Assembly (NCBI RefSeq): GCF_029076845.1
Contig: NZ_JARESE010000019.1
Coordinates: 62,001-126,000, forward strand
Direction of reading: 5' to 3'
Length of the DNA: 64,000 bases
From: Novosphingobium album (ex Liu et al. 2023)
GTDB lineage: Bacteria > Pseudomonadota > Alphaproteobacteria > Sphingomonadales > Sphingomonadaceae
Position 1 is the stretch's first letter; every line of letters starts with the position of its first letter. Shown one piece after another: positions 27,364-37,398 of this stretch. A program made the translations under genes and the position numbers. The notes beneath the pieces were generated by a model. The model saw nothing but the letters and a program-made list of their open reading frames with translations. It made no database searches and was not told the DNA's origin.

Positions 27364-28131
27364 ATGAGCGAACCCGTGCTGTTTGATGCCCGCGACGATG
27401 GCATCGCGGTGATCACGATCAACCGGCCGGAGCAGCGCAATTGCCTCAGCCGCGAAGTGCGCGAGGCGTTGCGCGCGGCGTGGCTGCGCTTTGAGAACGA
27501 TGCCGCGCTGCGCATCGCCATCCTGACCGGCGCGGGCGAGAAATCGTTCTGCGCGGGCGGCGATCTCAAGGAAATGGTCGAGACGGGGATGAAGGTGCCG
27601 CCGCGCGATTTCATCCCGGTGCCTTACGACAATCTGGAACTGACCAAGCCGACGATCGCGGCGGTCAACGGCTTCGCCTTTGCCGGCGGCTGGCTGATCG
27701 CGCAGGCCTGCGACTTGTGCGTGGCCAGCACCAACGCGAAGTTCGCCATCACCGAAGTGAAGATCGGGCGCGGCAGCCCCTGGGCCGCGCCGCTGATCCA
27801 CATGATCCCGCAGCGGATCATGATGGAGATCATGCTCACCGGCAGGCCGATCACTGCGCAGCGCGCTTACGAGGTCGGGCTGGTCAATCGCCTGGCCGAA
27901 CCCGAGGTGCTGATGGACGCGGCGCTGGAGCTGGCGCGCGAAGTGCTGGAAGGCGCGCCGCTCTCGGTCAAGGCCGCGCGCGAGACGGTGATGCTCGCCA
28001 CCGAGATGGGGCGCGGGGCCGCGCTGCAGGCCGCCCGCGCCGCCCACGAAGTCACCTACAATTCCGGGGACGCGCAGGAAGGCCCGCGCGCCTTCGCCGA
28101 AAAGCGCAAGCCGGAGTGGAAGGGCCGGTAG
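27364..28131 (+). CDS. Enoyl-CoA hydratase/isomerase family protein
   Basis: This 255-residue crotonase has the oxyanion-hole motifs SFCAGGDLKEMV (about residues 61-72) and VNGFAFAGGW (about 100-109). The region that normally carries the two catalytic glutamates of hydratases reads TEVKIGRGSPWAAP, with only one clear glutamate. It could be a hydratase, isomerase or hydrolase within the superfamily. It starts 2 bp after the preceding stop and is the last gene of the acyl-CoA cassette. Confidence 0.9.
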   Translation: MSEPVLFDARDDGIAVITINRPEQRNCLSREVREALRAAWLRFENDAALRIAILTGAGEKSFCAGGDLKEMVETGMKVPPRDFIPVPYDNLELTKPTIAAVNGFAFAGGWLIAQACDLCVASTNAKFAITEVKIGRGSPWAAPLIHMIPQRIMMEIMLTGRPITAQRAYEVGLVNRLAEPEVLMDAALELAREVLEGAPLSVKAARETVMLATEMGRGAALQAARAAHEVTYNSGDAQEGPRAFAEKRKPEWKGR

Positions 28132-28144
28132 GCTAGGGCCGGCC

Positions 28145-29485
28145 TCAGTCGGGAAACTCGCGATTGGCGCGCAGCACTGCGCCCGCCAGGTAAAGCGATC
28201 CCGCGATCAGCACGATCTCGCCCCGTGCGGGACCGATCCGCAGCCCTTCCAGGGCCTCCGCCACGCTGGCGCGGGCCTCGGGCGCGGGTCCGCCGCGCGC
28301 GATCGCGGCGAAGGCCTCCACGCCATGGTGCTCATGGCCGGGCACCGGCACCACGCTGAGGCTGGCCAGTTGCGACAGCAGCGGCTGCACGATCGCTTCT
28401 GGGCTCTTGTTGGCAAGCTGGCCGATGACGAGGTGGATATAGCGGTCCGCCCGGCGGAAGAAGCTCGCCAGCGCGTGGCCCGCGTCGGCATTGTGCCCGC
28501 CATCGAGCCACACCGGCGTGCCCGGCGGCAGCAATCCGGTCAGCGGTCCCGGCCCAAGCTGTTGCAGCCGCGCGGGCCAGCGCGCCCATTCCATCGCCGC
28601 CGCCAGCGCCGAATCGGGCACCGCGACAGCGCTCTGGTGGCGCAGCATGGCGATCGCCAGCCCGGCATTGGCGATCTGGTGCCGCCCGCGCAGGCGTGGC
28701 GGCGGCAGGCGCAGGAACCCATGCCGGTCGCGATAGCTGAGCTGCTTGCCGCGCAGCGTGACTTGCCAGTCGTCGGGCCGGGTGAACAGCGGCGCGCCGA
28801 CCCGCGCGGCCTGATCGGCGATGACCTGGTTCATCGCGGGCGAATAGTTCTGCGTTACCAGCGGCACCCCCGGCTTGGCGATGCCCGCCTTTTCGAACGC
28901 GATGCGCGAAAAGGGCGGCCGGGGCGTGCCTTCCTCGGGCGCCAGCAGGAACGCCTCGTGATCGATGCCGAGCGAGGCGATGCCGCAGACGGCGGGGCTT
29001 TCGAGCACGTTGGTCGCATCGAAGCGCCCGCCCAGGCCAACCTCGACGATCGCGGCGGCGGCCGGCACGCGCGCGAAGGCCAGGAAGGCGGCCGCCGTCG
29101 TCACTTCGAAGAAGCTGGGGCCGATGCCCGCCGCCTCGGCCGCGTCGAGCACTTCGGCCAGCAGCTCGGCCAGCGCGTCGTCCTCGATCAGCCGGCCGGC
29201 CAGGCGGATGCGTTCGTTGTAGCGCACCAGATGCGGGCTGCTGAAGACATGCACCGCCTGGCCCGAAGCCTCGATCGCGGCGCGCAGGAACGCACAGGTC
29301 GATCCCTTGCCATTGGTGCCCGCGACATGGAACGCGGGCGGCATGTGCCGGTGTGGATCGCCCAGCCGCGCGAGCAGGGCGCGGATCGTATCGAGCCCGA
29401 GCCGTCCTTGCGGCAGCGACAGGGCGCCGAGCCGATCGAGCTGGCGCTGGACGGCGGGACTGTCGGACGTGGCGAAGTCTCTCAC
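28145..29485 (-). CDS. folC: Bifunctional dihydrofolate/folylpolyglutamate synthase
   Basis: This 446-residue Mur-ligase-family enzyme attaches glutamate to dihydropteroate and folates with ATP. The P-loop HVAGTNGKGSTCAFL is at about residues 53-67. The SSPHLVRYNERIRL block and the C-terminal VWLDGGHNADAGHAL support FolC rather than another Mur ligase. It lies 55 bp after trpA on the same strand and marks the left end of the trp block. In many alphaproteobacteria accD lies between trpA and folC; here it is absent. Confidence 0.95.
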   Translation of the reverse strand: MRDFATSDSPAVQRQLDRLGALSLPQGRLGLDTIRALLARLGDPHRHMPPAFHVAGTNGKGSTCAFLRAAIEASGQAVHVFSSPHLVRYNERIRLAGRLIEDDALAELLAEVLDAAEAAGIGPSFFEVTTAAAFLAFARVPAAAAIVEVGLGGRFDATNVLESPAVCGIASLGIDHEAFLLAPEEGTPRPPFSRIAFEKAGIAKPGVPLVTQNYSPAMNQVIADQAARVGAPLFTRPDDWQVTLRGKQLSYRDRHGFLRLPPPRLRGRHQIANAGLAIAMLRHQSAVAVPDSALAAAMEWARWPARLQQLGPGPLTGLLPPGTPVWLDGGHNADAGHALASFFRRADRYIHLVIGQLANKSPEAIVQPLLSQLASLSVVPVPGHEHHGVEAFAAIARGGPAPEARASVAEALEGLRIGPARGEIVLIAGSLYLAGAVLRANREFPD

Positions 29486-29508
29486 GGCCTCTCGACCACC
29501 CTATCGGC

Positions 29509-29534
29509 GCTCCCCCTCCCCGCGCCGGGGAGGA
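29509..29534. repeat. Short GC palindrome between trpA and folC
   Basis: CCTCCCC and GGGGAGG form a stem around GCGCC in the 55-bp trpA-folC gap. It may be a small REP-like or terminator hairpin. It sits where accD is often found in related genomes. Confidence 0.4.
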
Positions 29535-29540
29535 CGCGCA

Positions 29541-30332
29541 TCACGCAACCTCGCGCGCCGCATGGACCGCGGCGGCCAGCGCGCCGGTCAGCTCGCGCAG
29601 CGGGCCGGGCGCATCCGCGCCATGCCGCGCCACCAGATCGACCAGCGCCGATCCCACCACCACGCCATCGGCTACGCGCGCGATCCGGGCGGCCTGATCG
29701 GGCGTGCGCACGCCGAAGCCGACCGCGACGGGAAGGTCCGTCGCCGCCTTGAGCCGGGCGACCGCATCCTCGATCGATCCTTGCGCGGCCTGCTGCATCC
29801 CGGTGATCCCGGCGACCGAGACGTAATAGAGGAACCCCGCCGATCCATCGAGCACCACCGGCAGCCGCGCCGCGTCGGTCGTCGGGGTCGCCAGCCGGAT
29901 CGGCGCGATGCCCGCCGCGCGCAGGGCCGGGCCCAGCTCGGCATCCTCCTCGGGCGGGATATCGACGCAGATCACGCCGTCGACGCCGGCTTTGGCGCAT
30001 TCCCGGGCAAACCATTCGGGGCCGCGAATGGTCATGGGATTGGCATAGCCCATCAGCACCAGCGGCACTTCGGGATGGCGCGCGCGGAATTCGCCGGCGA
30101 TGCGGAACAGGTCTGCGGTCTTCGTGCCCGCCGCGAAGCTGCGCAAGTTCGCCTGCTGGATCGCCGGCCCATCGGCCATGGGATCGGTGAACGGCATCCC
30201 CAGCTCGATCACGTCGGCCCCGCCCGCGACCAGCGCGTCGAGATTGGCGGCGGTATCGCCGTCCCCCCCGGTGATGAAGCAGACGAGCGCGGGGCGGCCC
30301 CTGGCGAAGGCGTTGGCAAGGCGGGCGGTCAT
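29541..30332 (-). CDS. trpA: Tryptophan synthase alpha chain
   Basis: This 263-residue TIM-barrel protein cleaves indole-glycerol phosphate to indole and glyceraldehyde 3-phosphate. Catalytic residues are in VIELGMPFTDPMADGP (Glu and Asp) and the phosphate-binding block VAVGFGVRTPDQA is present. Its ATG overlaps the stop of the DUF559 gene as ATGA, so an element-encoded ORF is now translationally adjacent to it. trpB is upstream, separated by the 426-bp element. Confidence 0.97.
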   Translation of the reverse strand: MTARLANAFARGRPALVCFITGGDGDTAANLDALVAGGADVIELGMPFTDPMADGPAIQQANLRSFAAGTKTADLFRIAGEFRARHPEVPLVLMGYANPMTIRGPEWFARECAKAGVDGVICVDIPPEEDAELGPALRAAGIAPIRLATPTTDAARLPVVLDGSAGFLYYVSVAGITGMQQAAQGSIEDAVARLKAATDLPVAVGFGVRTPDQAARIARVADGVVVGSALVDLVARHGADAPGPLRELTGALAAAVHAAREVA

Positions 30333-30781
30333 CGCGTTTCCTCTTCGCGGGAAGAGGCGCGCAAGGCTTGCGTCGTCAACGCCCTCTCCCCTTCAGGGGA
30401 GAGGGTTGGGAGAGGGGCACGGCGCGCCATCTCGATTGTCTCGGCCAGCCTGATCAACACACCTTCCATATTCGTCATCACATCCTGATTGGTGAAGCGG
30501 ATCACGTGATATCCGCGCTCATTCAAGAATCTCGTCCGTTCCGTATCATAGTCATCATCGGCATCGTGCGTCCGCCCGTCGATCTCCACGACCAGCCTCG
30601 GCTCGTTGGCGGCAAAATCGGCGATGTAGCGGCCAATGACCTTTTGCCGGCGAAATTTCACTCCATCGAACCGCCCGGCGCGCAGTTGCAGCCAGACGCG
30701 GGTTTCGGGTTCGGGCATCTGCTGACGCATGGCTTTGGCATATCCAGTCAGCCTTGCGTCTCGCACTTGCCCCTCTCCCAA
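30329..30781 (-). CDS. DUF559 (PD-(D/E)XK nuclease-like) protein inside a TIR element
   Basis: This is a 150-residue reading frame with a DUF559 endonuclease-like domain. The motif GVKFRRQKVIGRYIADF is followed by RLVVEIDGRTHD, giving the D...ExD/K-like pattern of PD-(D/E)XK nucleases, and then a C-terminal RFLNERGYHVIRFTNQDV strand. The first residues and the C-terminal APLPTLSPEGERAL are encoded by the terminal inverted repeats, so the original gene may start at MRQQMPEP (about residue 18). Whether it cuts DNA or promotes movement is not shown by sequence. It interrupts the usual trpB-trpA adjacency. Confidence 0.85.
   Translation of the reverse strand: MGEGQVRDARLTGYAKAMRQQMPEPETRVWLQLRAGRFDGVKFRRQKVIGRYIADFAANEPRLVVEIDGRTHDADDDYDTERTRFLNERGYHVIRFTNQDVMTNMEGVLIRLAETIEMARRAPLPTLSPEGERALTTQALRASSREEETR
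30381..30419 (+). repeat. Left terminal inverted repeat (39 bp)
   Basis: It begins GCCCTCTCCCCTTCAG, contains a hairpin with 10-bp arms, and is the exact reverse complement of 30768-30806. It is read through as the C-terminal codons of the DUF559 frame. Confidence 0.95.
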
Positions 30782-30806
30782 CCCTCTCCCCTGAAGGGGA
30801 GAGGGC
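30768..30806 (-). repeat. Right terminal inverted repeat (39 bp)
   Basis: This is the exact reverse complement of 30381-30419, ending 2 bp before the trpB stop codon. The annotated ATG of the DUF559 frame at 30781 lies inside it. Confidence 0.95.
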
Positions 30807-30808
30807 TT

Positions 30809-32050
<1,242 letters not shown>

Positions 32051-32130
32051 GCCGCGCGCTTGGCAGAGGGCCGCCGGCTTGTCCAGACCGGGCGGTGGCA
32101 AGGGCGCGCGCGCCCGGCCCTGTTCCATCG

Positions 32131-32772
32131 TTATGCGCCGCGTGCCGCCGCGCAGAAGGCGGCGATCCGGCCCGCGTCCTTGACCCCCGGCGCGCTTTCG
32201 ACGCCGGATGAGGTATCGACCAGCGGCGCGCCGGTCAGCCGCGCGGCTTCGGCGACGTTTTCCGGCGTGAGCCCCCCGGCCAGCCCCCAGGCGAGCGGCC
32301 CTTGCCAGTGCGCGACAAGGCTCCAGTCGAAGCTGAGGCCCATGCCGCCCGGCAGCGTGCCCTTGGGCGTCTTGGCATCGAACAGCACGAGATCGGCCGC
32401 CCCCGCATAAGCGCCGGCCTGCGCGACATCGGCGGGGGAAGTGACGGGCAGCGCCTTCCACACCGGCAGGTCGAAGCGCGCCTTCAGGTGCGCCGCGCGT
32501 TCCGGGCTTTCTCCCCCGTGAAGCTGCAGCGCGTCGAGCCGCGCCGCCGCCACCGCATCGGCGATCACGGCATCATCGGCATCGACGAACAGGCCGACCT
32601 TGCGGACATGGCCCTGCGCCCGCGCCGCCAGGGCCGCTGCCGTGGCGGGCGAAAGGTTGCGCGGGCTGGGCGCGAAGAACACGAAGCCGGCGTAGTCGGC
32701 GCGCGCGCGGATCACCGCGTCGAGCGCGGCGGGATCGTTGATCCCGCAGATCTTGATAAGCGGCGCGGCCAT
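32131..32772 (-). CDS. trpF: Phosphoribosylanthranilate isomerase
   Basis: This 213-residue TIM-barrel enzyme performs the Amadori rearrangement in tryptophan synthesis. [15 protein letters not shown] at the N-terminus contains the catalytic cysteine. [10 protein letters not shown] and a C-terminal [16 protein letters not shown] with the catalytic Asp and phosphate site complete the pattern. It starts the trpF-trpB-trpA order typical of alphaproteobacteria. Confidence 0.96.
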   Translation of the reverse strand: MAAPLIKICGINDPAALDAVIRARADYAGFVFFAPSPRNLSPATAAALAARAQGHVRKVGLFVDADDAVIADAVAAARLDALQLHGGESPERAAHLKARFDLPVWKALPVTSPADVAQAGAYAGAADLVLFDAKTPKGTLPGGMGLSFDWSLVAHWQGPLAWGLAGGLTPENVAEAARLTGAPLVDTSSGVESAPGVKDAGRIAAFCAAARGA

Positions 32773-32820
32773 GGCACGCCCCTTAGCGCGCCATGGCCGG
32801 ATGTCGAGCGTTGCCGGCGA

Positions 32821-33585
32821 TCAGGGCGCCAGTTCGAACTGCACCGTCACGCCCATGTTCATTTCCAGCTCGCCGGCGGCGACCGGCGGCGGGGGCGGCG
32901 CGGCGGAAAGCGAGTCGGCGGCCGCGCGGCGGTACATCACCGGCTGCGGGGCATAGCCGCCGTTCTCGCTGATCGAGATGATACGCACCACGCGCAGGCC
33001 CGCCGCCTGGGCATAGAGCTGCGCGCGCTGGCGGGCGATCTTCATCGCTTCCACCCGCGCTTCGTCAAGCGCTTCCTCGGGCCTGGCCAGCATGAAGTTG
33101 GGACCGTTGACCTGGTTGGCCCCGGCCGTGACCAGCGCGTCGATCACCTTGCCGAAGTTGTCGAGCTTGCGCTGGCGGACCGAGACGGTGTTGTTCGCCT
33201 GATAGCCGACGATGCTCTGATCGCCGGCTTCATAGCTGCCATCGGGCAGGCGCTTGGGCGGGGCGTAGACCGGGTTGAGGTTGAGATTGCTGGTCTGGAT
33301 GTCCTTGTCGGCGATGCCCGCGCGCTTGAGCGCGGCGATCACCGCCGTCATCCGCGTGGAATTCTCGGCCAGGGCGGCGCTGGCGCTGGGCCCCTGGGTG
33401 GTGACGCCGGCGGTGAACATCGCCATGTCGGGCTCACGCGTGGACGCGCCTTGCGCCGAAACGGTCAGCAGCGTGTGGCTGGCCTCCAGCGTCGGCACCG
33501 GGGTCTGCTGGGCCATGGCGGGCTGGGCAAGGGTGGTGGCGGCGAACGCGGCGGCGGCAAGCAGGACGGCGGACTTCAGGGACAT
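32821..33585 (-). CDS. SIMPL-domain (DUF541) periplasmic protein
   Basis: This 254-residue protein has a signal peptide (about residues 1-26, ending PAMAQ) and a SIMPL/DUF541 domain. Typical features are SHTLLTVSAQGASTREPDMAMFTAGV, a VIAALKRAGIADKDIQTSNLNLNPVY block and a DALVTAGANQVNGPNFML segment. The family is periplasmic or outer-membrane associated with no firmly established biochemical role. It lies between pyrF and trpF on the same strand, probably by chance of operon layout. Confidence 0.88.
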   Translation of the reverse strand: MSLKSAVLLAAAAFAATTLAQPAMAQQTPVPTLEASHTLLTVSAQGASTREPDMAMFTAGVTTQGPSASAALAENSTRMTAVIAALKRAGIADKDIQTSNLNLNPVYAPPKRLPDGSYEAGDQSIVGYQANNTVSVRQRKLDNFGKVIDALVTAGANQVNGPNFMLARPEEALDEARVEAMKIARQRAQLYAQAAGLRVVRIISISENGGYAPQPVMYRRAAADSLSAAPPPPPVAAGELEMNMGVTVQFELAP

Positions 33586-33687
33586 CGGTTTTTCTCTCCT
33601 CGATCGTCGGCCCGCTCATCGCCGTTCGGCACTTTCGCGGGCCTGAACGCCGATAACGCCCAAGGTTCAGCCTGGTGCCGATCCCGC

Positions 33688-34365
33688 CTACAGCGTCGCC
33701 TCGATCGCCCGGGCCGCCGCCAGCGGATCCTCGGCGCGGCTGATCGGGCGGCCGACCACCAGCACGCTGGCGCCCGCGTCGCGCGCCTCGCGCGGGGTGA
33801 CGGTGCGCTTCTGGTCGCCGGTCTTGCCATCGGCCGGGCGCAGGCCGGGTACGACGAAGAAGCCGTCCTTCCACTGATCGTGCACCGCGCCGACTTCGTG
33901 GCCCGAGCAGACGATGCCGTCGAGCCCGGCGGCATGGGCCAGTTCGGCCAGCCGCAGCGCCTGCTCGTGCGCCGAGCCGGAAACGCCGGTCGCATTCAGG
34001 TCGCCATCGTCAAGGCTGGTGAGCACGGTGACGCCCACGACCTTGCAGTTCTCGCCCGCCGCCGCCTTGGCGTCCTCCATCATCGCCCGGCCGCCCGAGG
34101 CGTGGACCGTGACGATCGAGGGTTCGAGCACGTGGATCGCCTGCATCGCGGCGGCGACGGTGTTGGGAATGTCATGCAGCTTGAGGTCGAGGAACAGCGG
34201 CAGGCCGATCTTGTGGATCTCGTGAACGCCGTGATGGCCGTGCGCGCAGAAGAATTCGAGGCCGAGCTTGATCCCGCCGATGTGCCCGGAAACTTTGCGG
34301 GCAAGCGCTTCGGCGGCGTCGAGACGCGGCAGGTCAAGGGCAAGATATACGGGATTCTGGCTCAT
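33688..34365 (-). CDS. pyrF: Orotidine 5'-phosphate decarboxylase
   Basis: This 225-residue TIM-barrel decarboxylase forms UMP. LFLDLKLHDIPNTV contains the Asp-Lys-Asp catalytic cluster. GIVCSGHEVGAV and VVGRPISRAEDPLAAA form the phosphate-binding end. It overlaps the LapA-domain gene by 4 bp (ATGA), so the two are translationally coupled. Confidence 0.96.
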   Translation of the reverse strand: MSQNPVYLALDLPRLDAAEALARKVSGHIGGIKLGLEFFCAHGHHGVHEIHKIGLPLFLDLKLHDIPNTVAAAMQAIHVLEPSIVTVHASGGRAMMEDAKAAAGENCKVVGVTVLTSLDDGDLNATGVSGSAHEQALRLAELAHAAGLDGIVCSGHEVGAVHDQWKDGFFVVPGLRPADGKTGDQKRTVTPREARDAGASVLVVGRPISRAEDPLAAARAIEATL

Positions 34366-34718
34366 TCAGGTCTTTCCGTGGTGGTATTCGGCACAGGCGT
34401 GGTCAGCGGGGCGGGATCGCCCGGCGCAAGCTCGGGCAGGGAGGGCGGCGGCGCGACCGAGACCGAGCGCACGCTGCTTTCCAGCGCGGTGATCCGGCGG
34501 TTGTATTGCCAGCGGCGCGCGCGGTGGAGCAGCCACATCGGCACCGCGCCCAGCCCGAAGAAGACCAGCGCGACCACGCCCACCGGCCATTCGAAATGAA
34601 TGTAGTTGCCATCGGACAAGGGCCAGAAATTGACCGGCACCGTCGTCCAGTTCATCGCGATGAATGTCACCAGGATCGCCGTAAGGGCGATCCACAGGAT
34701 CGTGCGAATGACCTGCAA
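34362..34718 (-). CDS. LapA-domain (DUF1049) membrane protein
   Basis: This 118-residue inner-membrane protein has two predicted helices (about residues 5-24 and 45-65), with the conserved NWTTVPVNFWPL link between them and a basic RRWQYNRR stretch after the second. It then has a proline-rich tail. This is the LapA/LptM-type DUF1049 pattern, often encoded upstream of pyrF; function in envelope assembly is suggested by family knowledge only. Confidence 0.87.
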   Translation of the reverse strand: MQVIRTILWIALTAILVTFIAMNWTTVPVNFWPLSDGNYIHFEWPVGVVALVFFGLGAVPMWLLHRARRWQYNRRITALESSVRSVSVAPPPSLPELAPGDPAPLTTPVPNTTTERPE

Positions 34719-34816
34719 GGCTTCCTCCTGTTCCCGCCTGTAGTCCCGAAGGAATGCTAGGCGGGAATGCGCCGGTTGGGAAGGCCGGGAGATTCCCGGT
34801 GCGGCTGGGGGATTTT

Positions 34817-34870
34817 GTCTGGAAATGCGCGCGCCGGTGCCGCCTCGGGCCCAACGGCGCGCTTCCAGAC
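34817..34870. repeat. Palindromic repeat downstream of purB
   Basis: GTCTGGAA (34817-34824) pairs with TTCCAGAC (34863-34870), and CGCGCGCCG with CGGCGCG inside. It contains GGAAATGCGCG and CCGGTGCCGC, words also found in the structured repeat at 56263-56432. Neither strand has a T-run after the stem, so it is more like a dispersed palindrome than a terminator. Confidence 0.6.
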
Positions 34871-34877
34871 GACACCC

Positions 34878-36191
<1,314 letters not shown>

Positions 36192-36250
36192 GTTCGACTC
36201 CGGTTGGCTGGATGCGGCTGCCGCTAGGGCGCGGGGGGCCGGAAGGCAAG

Positions 36251-36300
36251 GGGCGGGGCGGAGGAGGAGGAGGGAGGGGGAGGATGAGGAGGGGGCGGGC
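36251..36300 (+). other. G-rich tract upstream of purB
   Basis: The plus strand has runs of GGGG, GGGG, GGG, GGGGG and GGGGG separated by A or short spacers over 50 bases. This could form a G-quadruplex on the plus strand, which is the template strand for purB. No gene is present. Confidence 0.55.
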
Positions 36301-36324
36301 GGCAGGGCGAACCGCGCCCGCCCC
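36292..36324 (-). terminator. GC hairpin after dihydrodipicolinate-reductase-like gene
   Basis: GGGGCGGGC (36292-36300) and GCCCGCCCC (36316-36324) pair perfectly, 8 bp below the stop of the minus-strand gene at 36332. It lacks a T-run. It is a plausible transcript end. Confidence 0.5.
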
Positions 36325-36331
36325 TTTGCGC

Positions 36332-37378
36332 CTAGCGGATCAGGCCGTGCATCCGCGGCACGCCGATCTCGCGATGGGTCACTACGCCCGGTGCCGCCTC
36401 GCACACCGCCGGGATCACGTTGACCCCGGCCATGGCTGTCCACGGCAGGCCGCCATAGCGCTTCTCGCCATCGACCTCGCGCATCGAGGTGAGCGAAAGC
36501 TCCATCGGCGGATCGCCCTCGATGCGGATGCGATAGCCCGAAGGGCCGGTGTCCCAGTGGGGCGAGACATGTTCCTGCCCCATCACCCAGAAGCAGTGGT
36601 AGGTGATGCACGGCTTGCCGCCGGCCCAGCCCGTCCATTCGTAATGCTGCCCGGCGACGGTGCCTTGCCGGATCACCCCGTTGGGATAGGGGATGTCCTG
36701 CGTGGCCGTGGCCAGTTCCAGCCTGGCGGTGACATCCTCCACCGCCAGGCCCAGCGCTTCGAGCACGAGCTGCATCGACTGGGCGAACATCTGCGGCGCC
36801 TCCGGCGAGCGGCCGGGATTGGCCAGCACGTCGTCGGGCGTGCGGCCAAAGCCCATGAACTCGATATAGTTCGACGGGTTGGCCAGGTGATCGATGATCT
36901 CGTAAAGATGGATATGGTCCACCCGGTCGGCGATGCGCAGCACGGTGAGCGGCAACAGGTCGCCCGCGAAGCCGGGATGGATGCCCGAACCGTGGAACGA
37001 GACACCGCCTGCCTTCGCCGCCGCGTCCAGTCCGTCCAGCTCGTCCTTGTACTTGCCATAGCGATAGAACGGCCCGAGCGGCGAGACCACGTTCTTGCCC
37101 GAGCGCAGCAGGCGGCTCACCATGTCGAGATCGGGCAGGGCCGGGGCGAAGTGCACGCAGTCCGCCTCCAGCGCCAGGATCGCCTCGGGATCGTCGGTGG
37201 CGATCACGCCCAGCGGCGCGATGCCCGCGATCTCGCCCGCGTCGCGCCCGACCTTCGCGGGATTGGTGACGAGCGTGCCGACCAGTTCGAAGGCCGGATT
37301 GCCGGCGAAGTGCCGGATCGCGGTCTTGCCGACGTGGCCGGTGGCCCATTGCACCACTTTGTATGTCCTGTTGGTCAT
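36332..37378 (-). CDS. Dihydrodipicolinate-reductase-like NAD(P)-binding protein
   Basis: This 348-residue protein resembles the dihydrodipicolinate reductase-like oxidoreductases that are not part of lysine synthesis. It has an N-terminal Rossmann segment VVQWATGHVGKTAIRHF, then FHGSGIHPGFAGDLLPL in the middle. A C-terminal stretch rich in aromatic residues follows. Members of this group include 2,4-diaminopentanoate dehydrogenase relatives and many uncharacterised enzymes. It lies 20 bp downstream of the NRDE gene. The substrate is unknown. Confidence 0.78.
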   Translation of the reverse strand: MTNRTYKVVQWATGHVGKTAIRHFAGNPAFELVGTLVTNPAKVGRDAGEIAGIAPLGVIATDDPEAILALEADCVHFAPALPDLDMVSRLLRSGKNVVSPLGPFYRYGKYKDELDGLDAAAKAGGVSFHGSGIHPGFAGDLLPLTVLRIADRVDHIHLYEIIDHLANPSNYIEFMGFGRTPDDVLANPGRSPEAPQMFAQSMQLVLEALGLAVEDVTARLELATATQDIPYPNGVIRQGTVAGQHYEWTGWAGGKPCITYHCFWVMGQEHVSPHWDTGPSGYRIRIEGDPPMELSLTSMREVDGEKRYGGLPWTAMAGVNVIPAVCEAAPGVVTHREIGVPRMHGLIR

Positions 37379-37398
37379 CTTGCTCTCCCTGTGAACTC

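Larger units (their letters stand above)
30381..30806. mobile_element. 426-bp DUF559 element with perfect 39-bp terminal inverted repeats in the trp operon
   Basis: The segment between two exact 39-bp inverted copies contains only the DUF559 coding region. Each copy itself holds a 10-bp-arm hairpin CCCTCTCCCC-TTCA-GGGGAGAGGG followed by a 15-nt tail. One end lies 2 bp from the trpB stop codon. No obvious target-site duplication is seen (flanks CGTCAAC and TTTTAGAG). Mobility is inferred from the perfect termini and the disrupted gene adjacency. Confidence 0.65.

Noticed and set aside
30329..30781. Very short patch repair (Vsr) endonuclease
   Set aside because: Vsr would need its own zinc-binding and catalytic signatures and a dcm neighbour; the residues fit DUF559 better.
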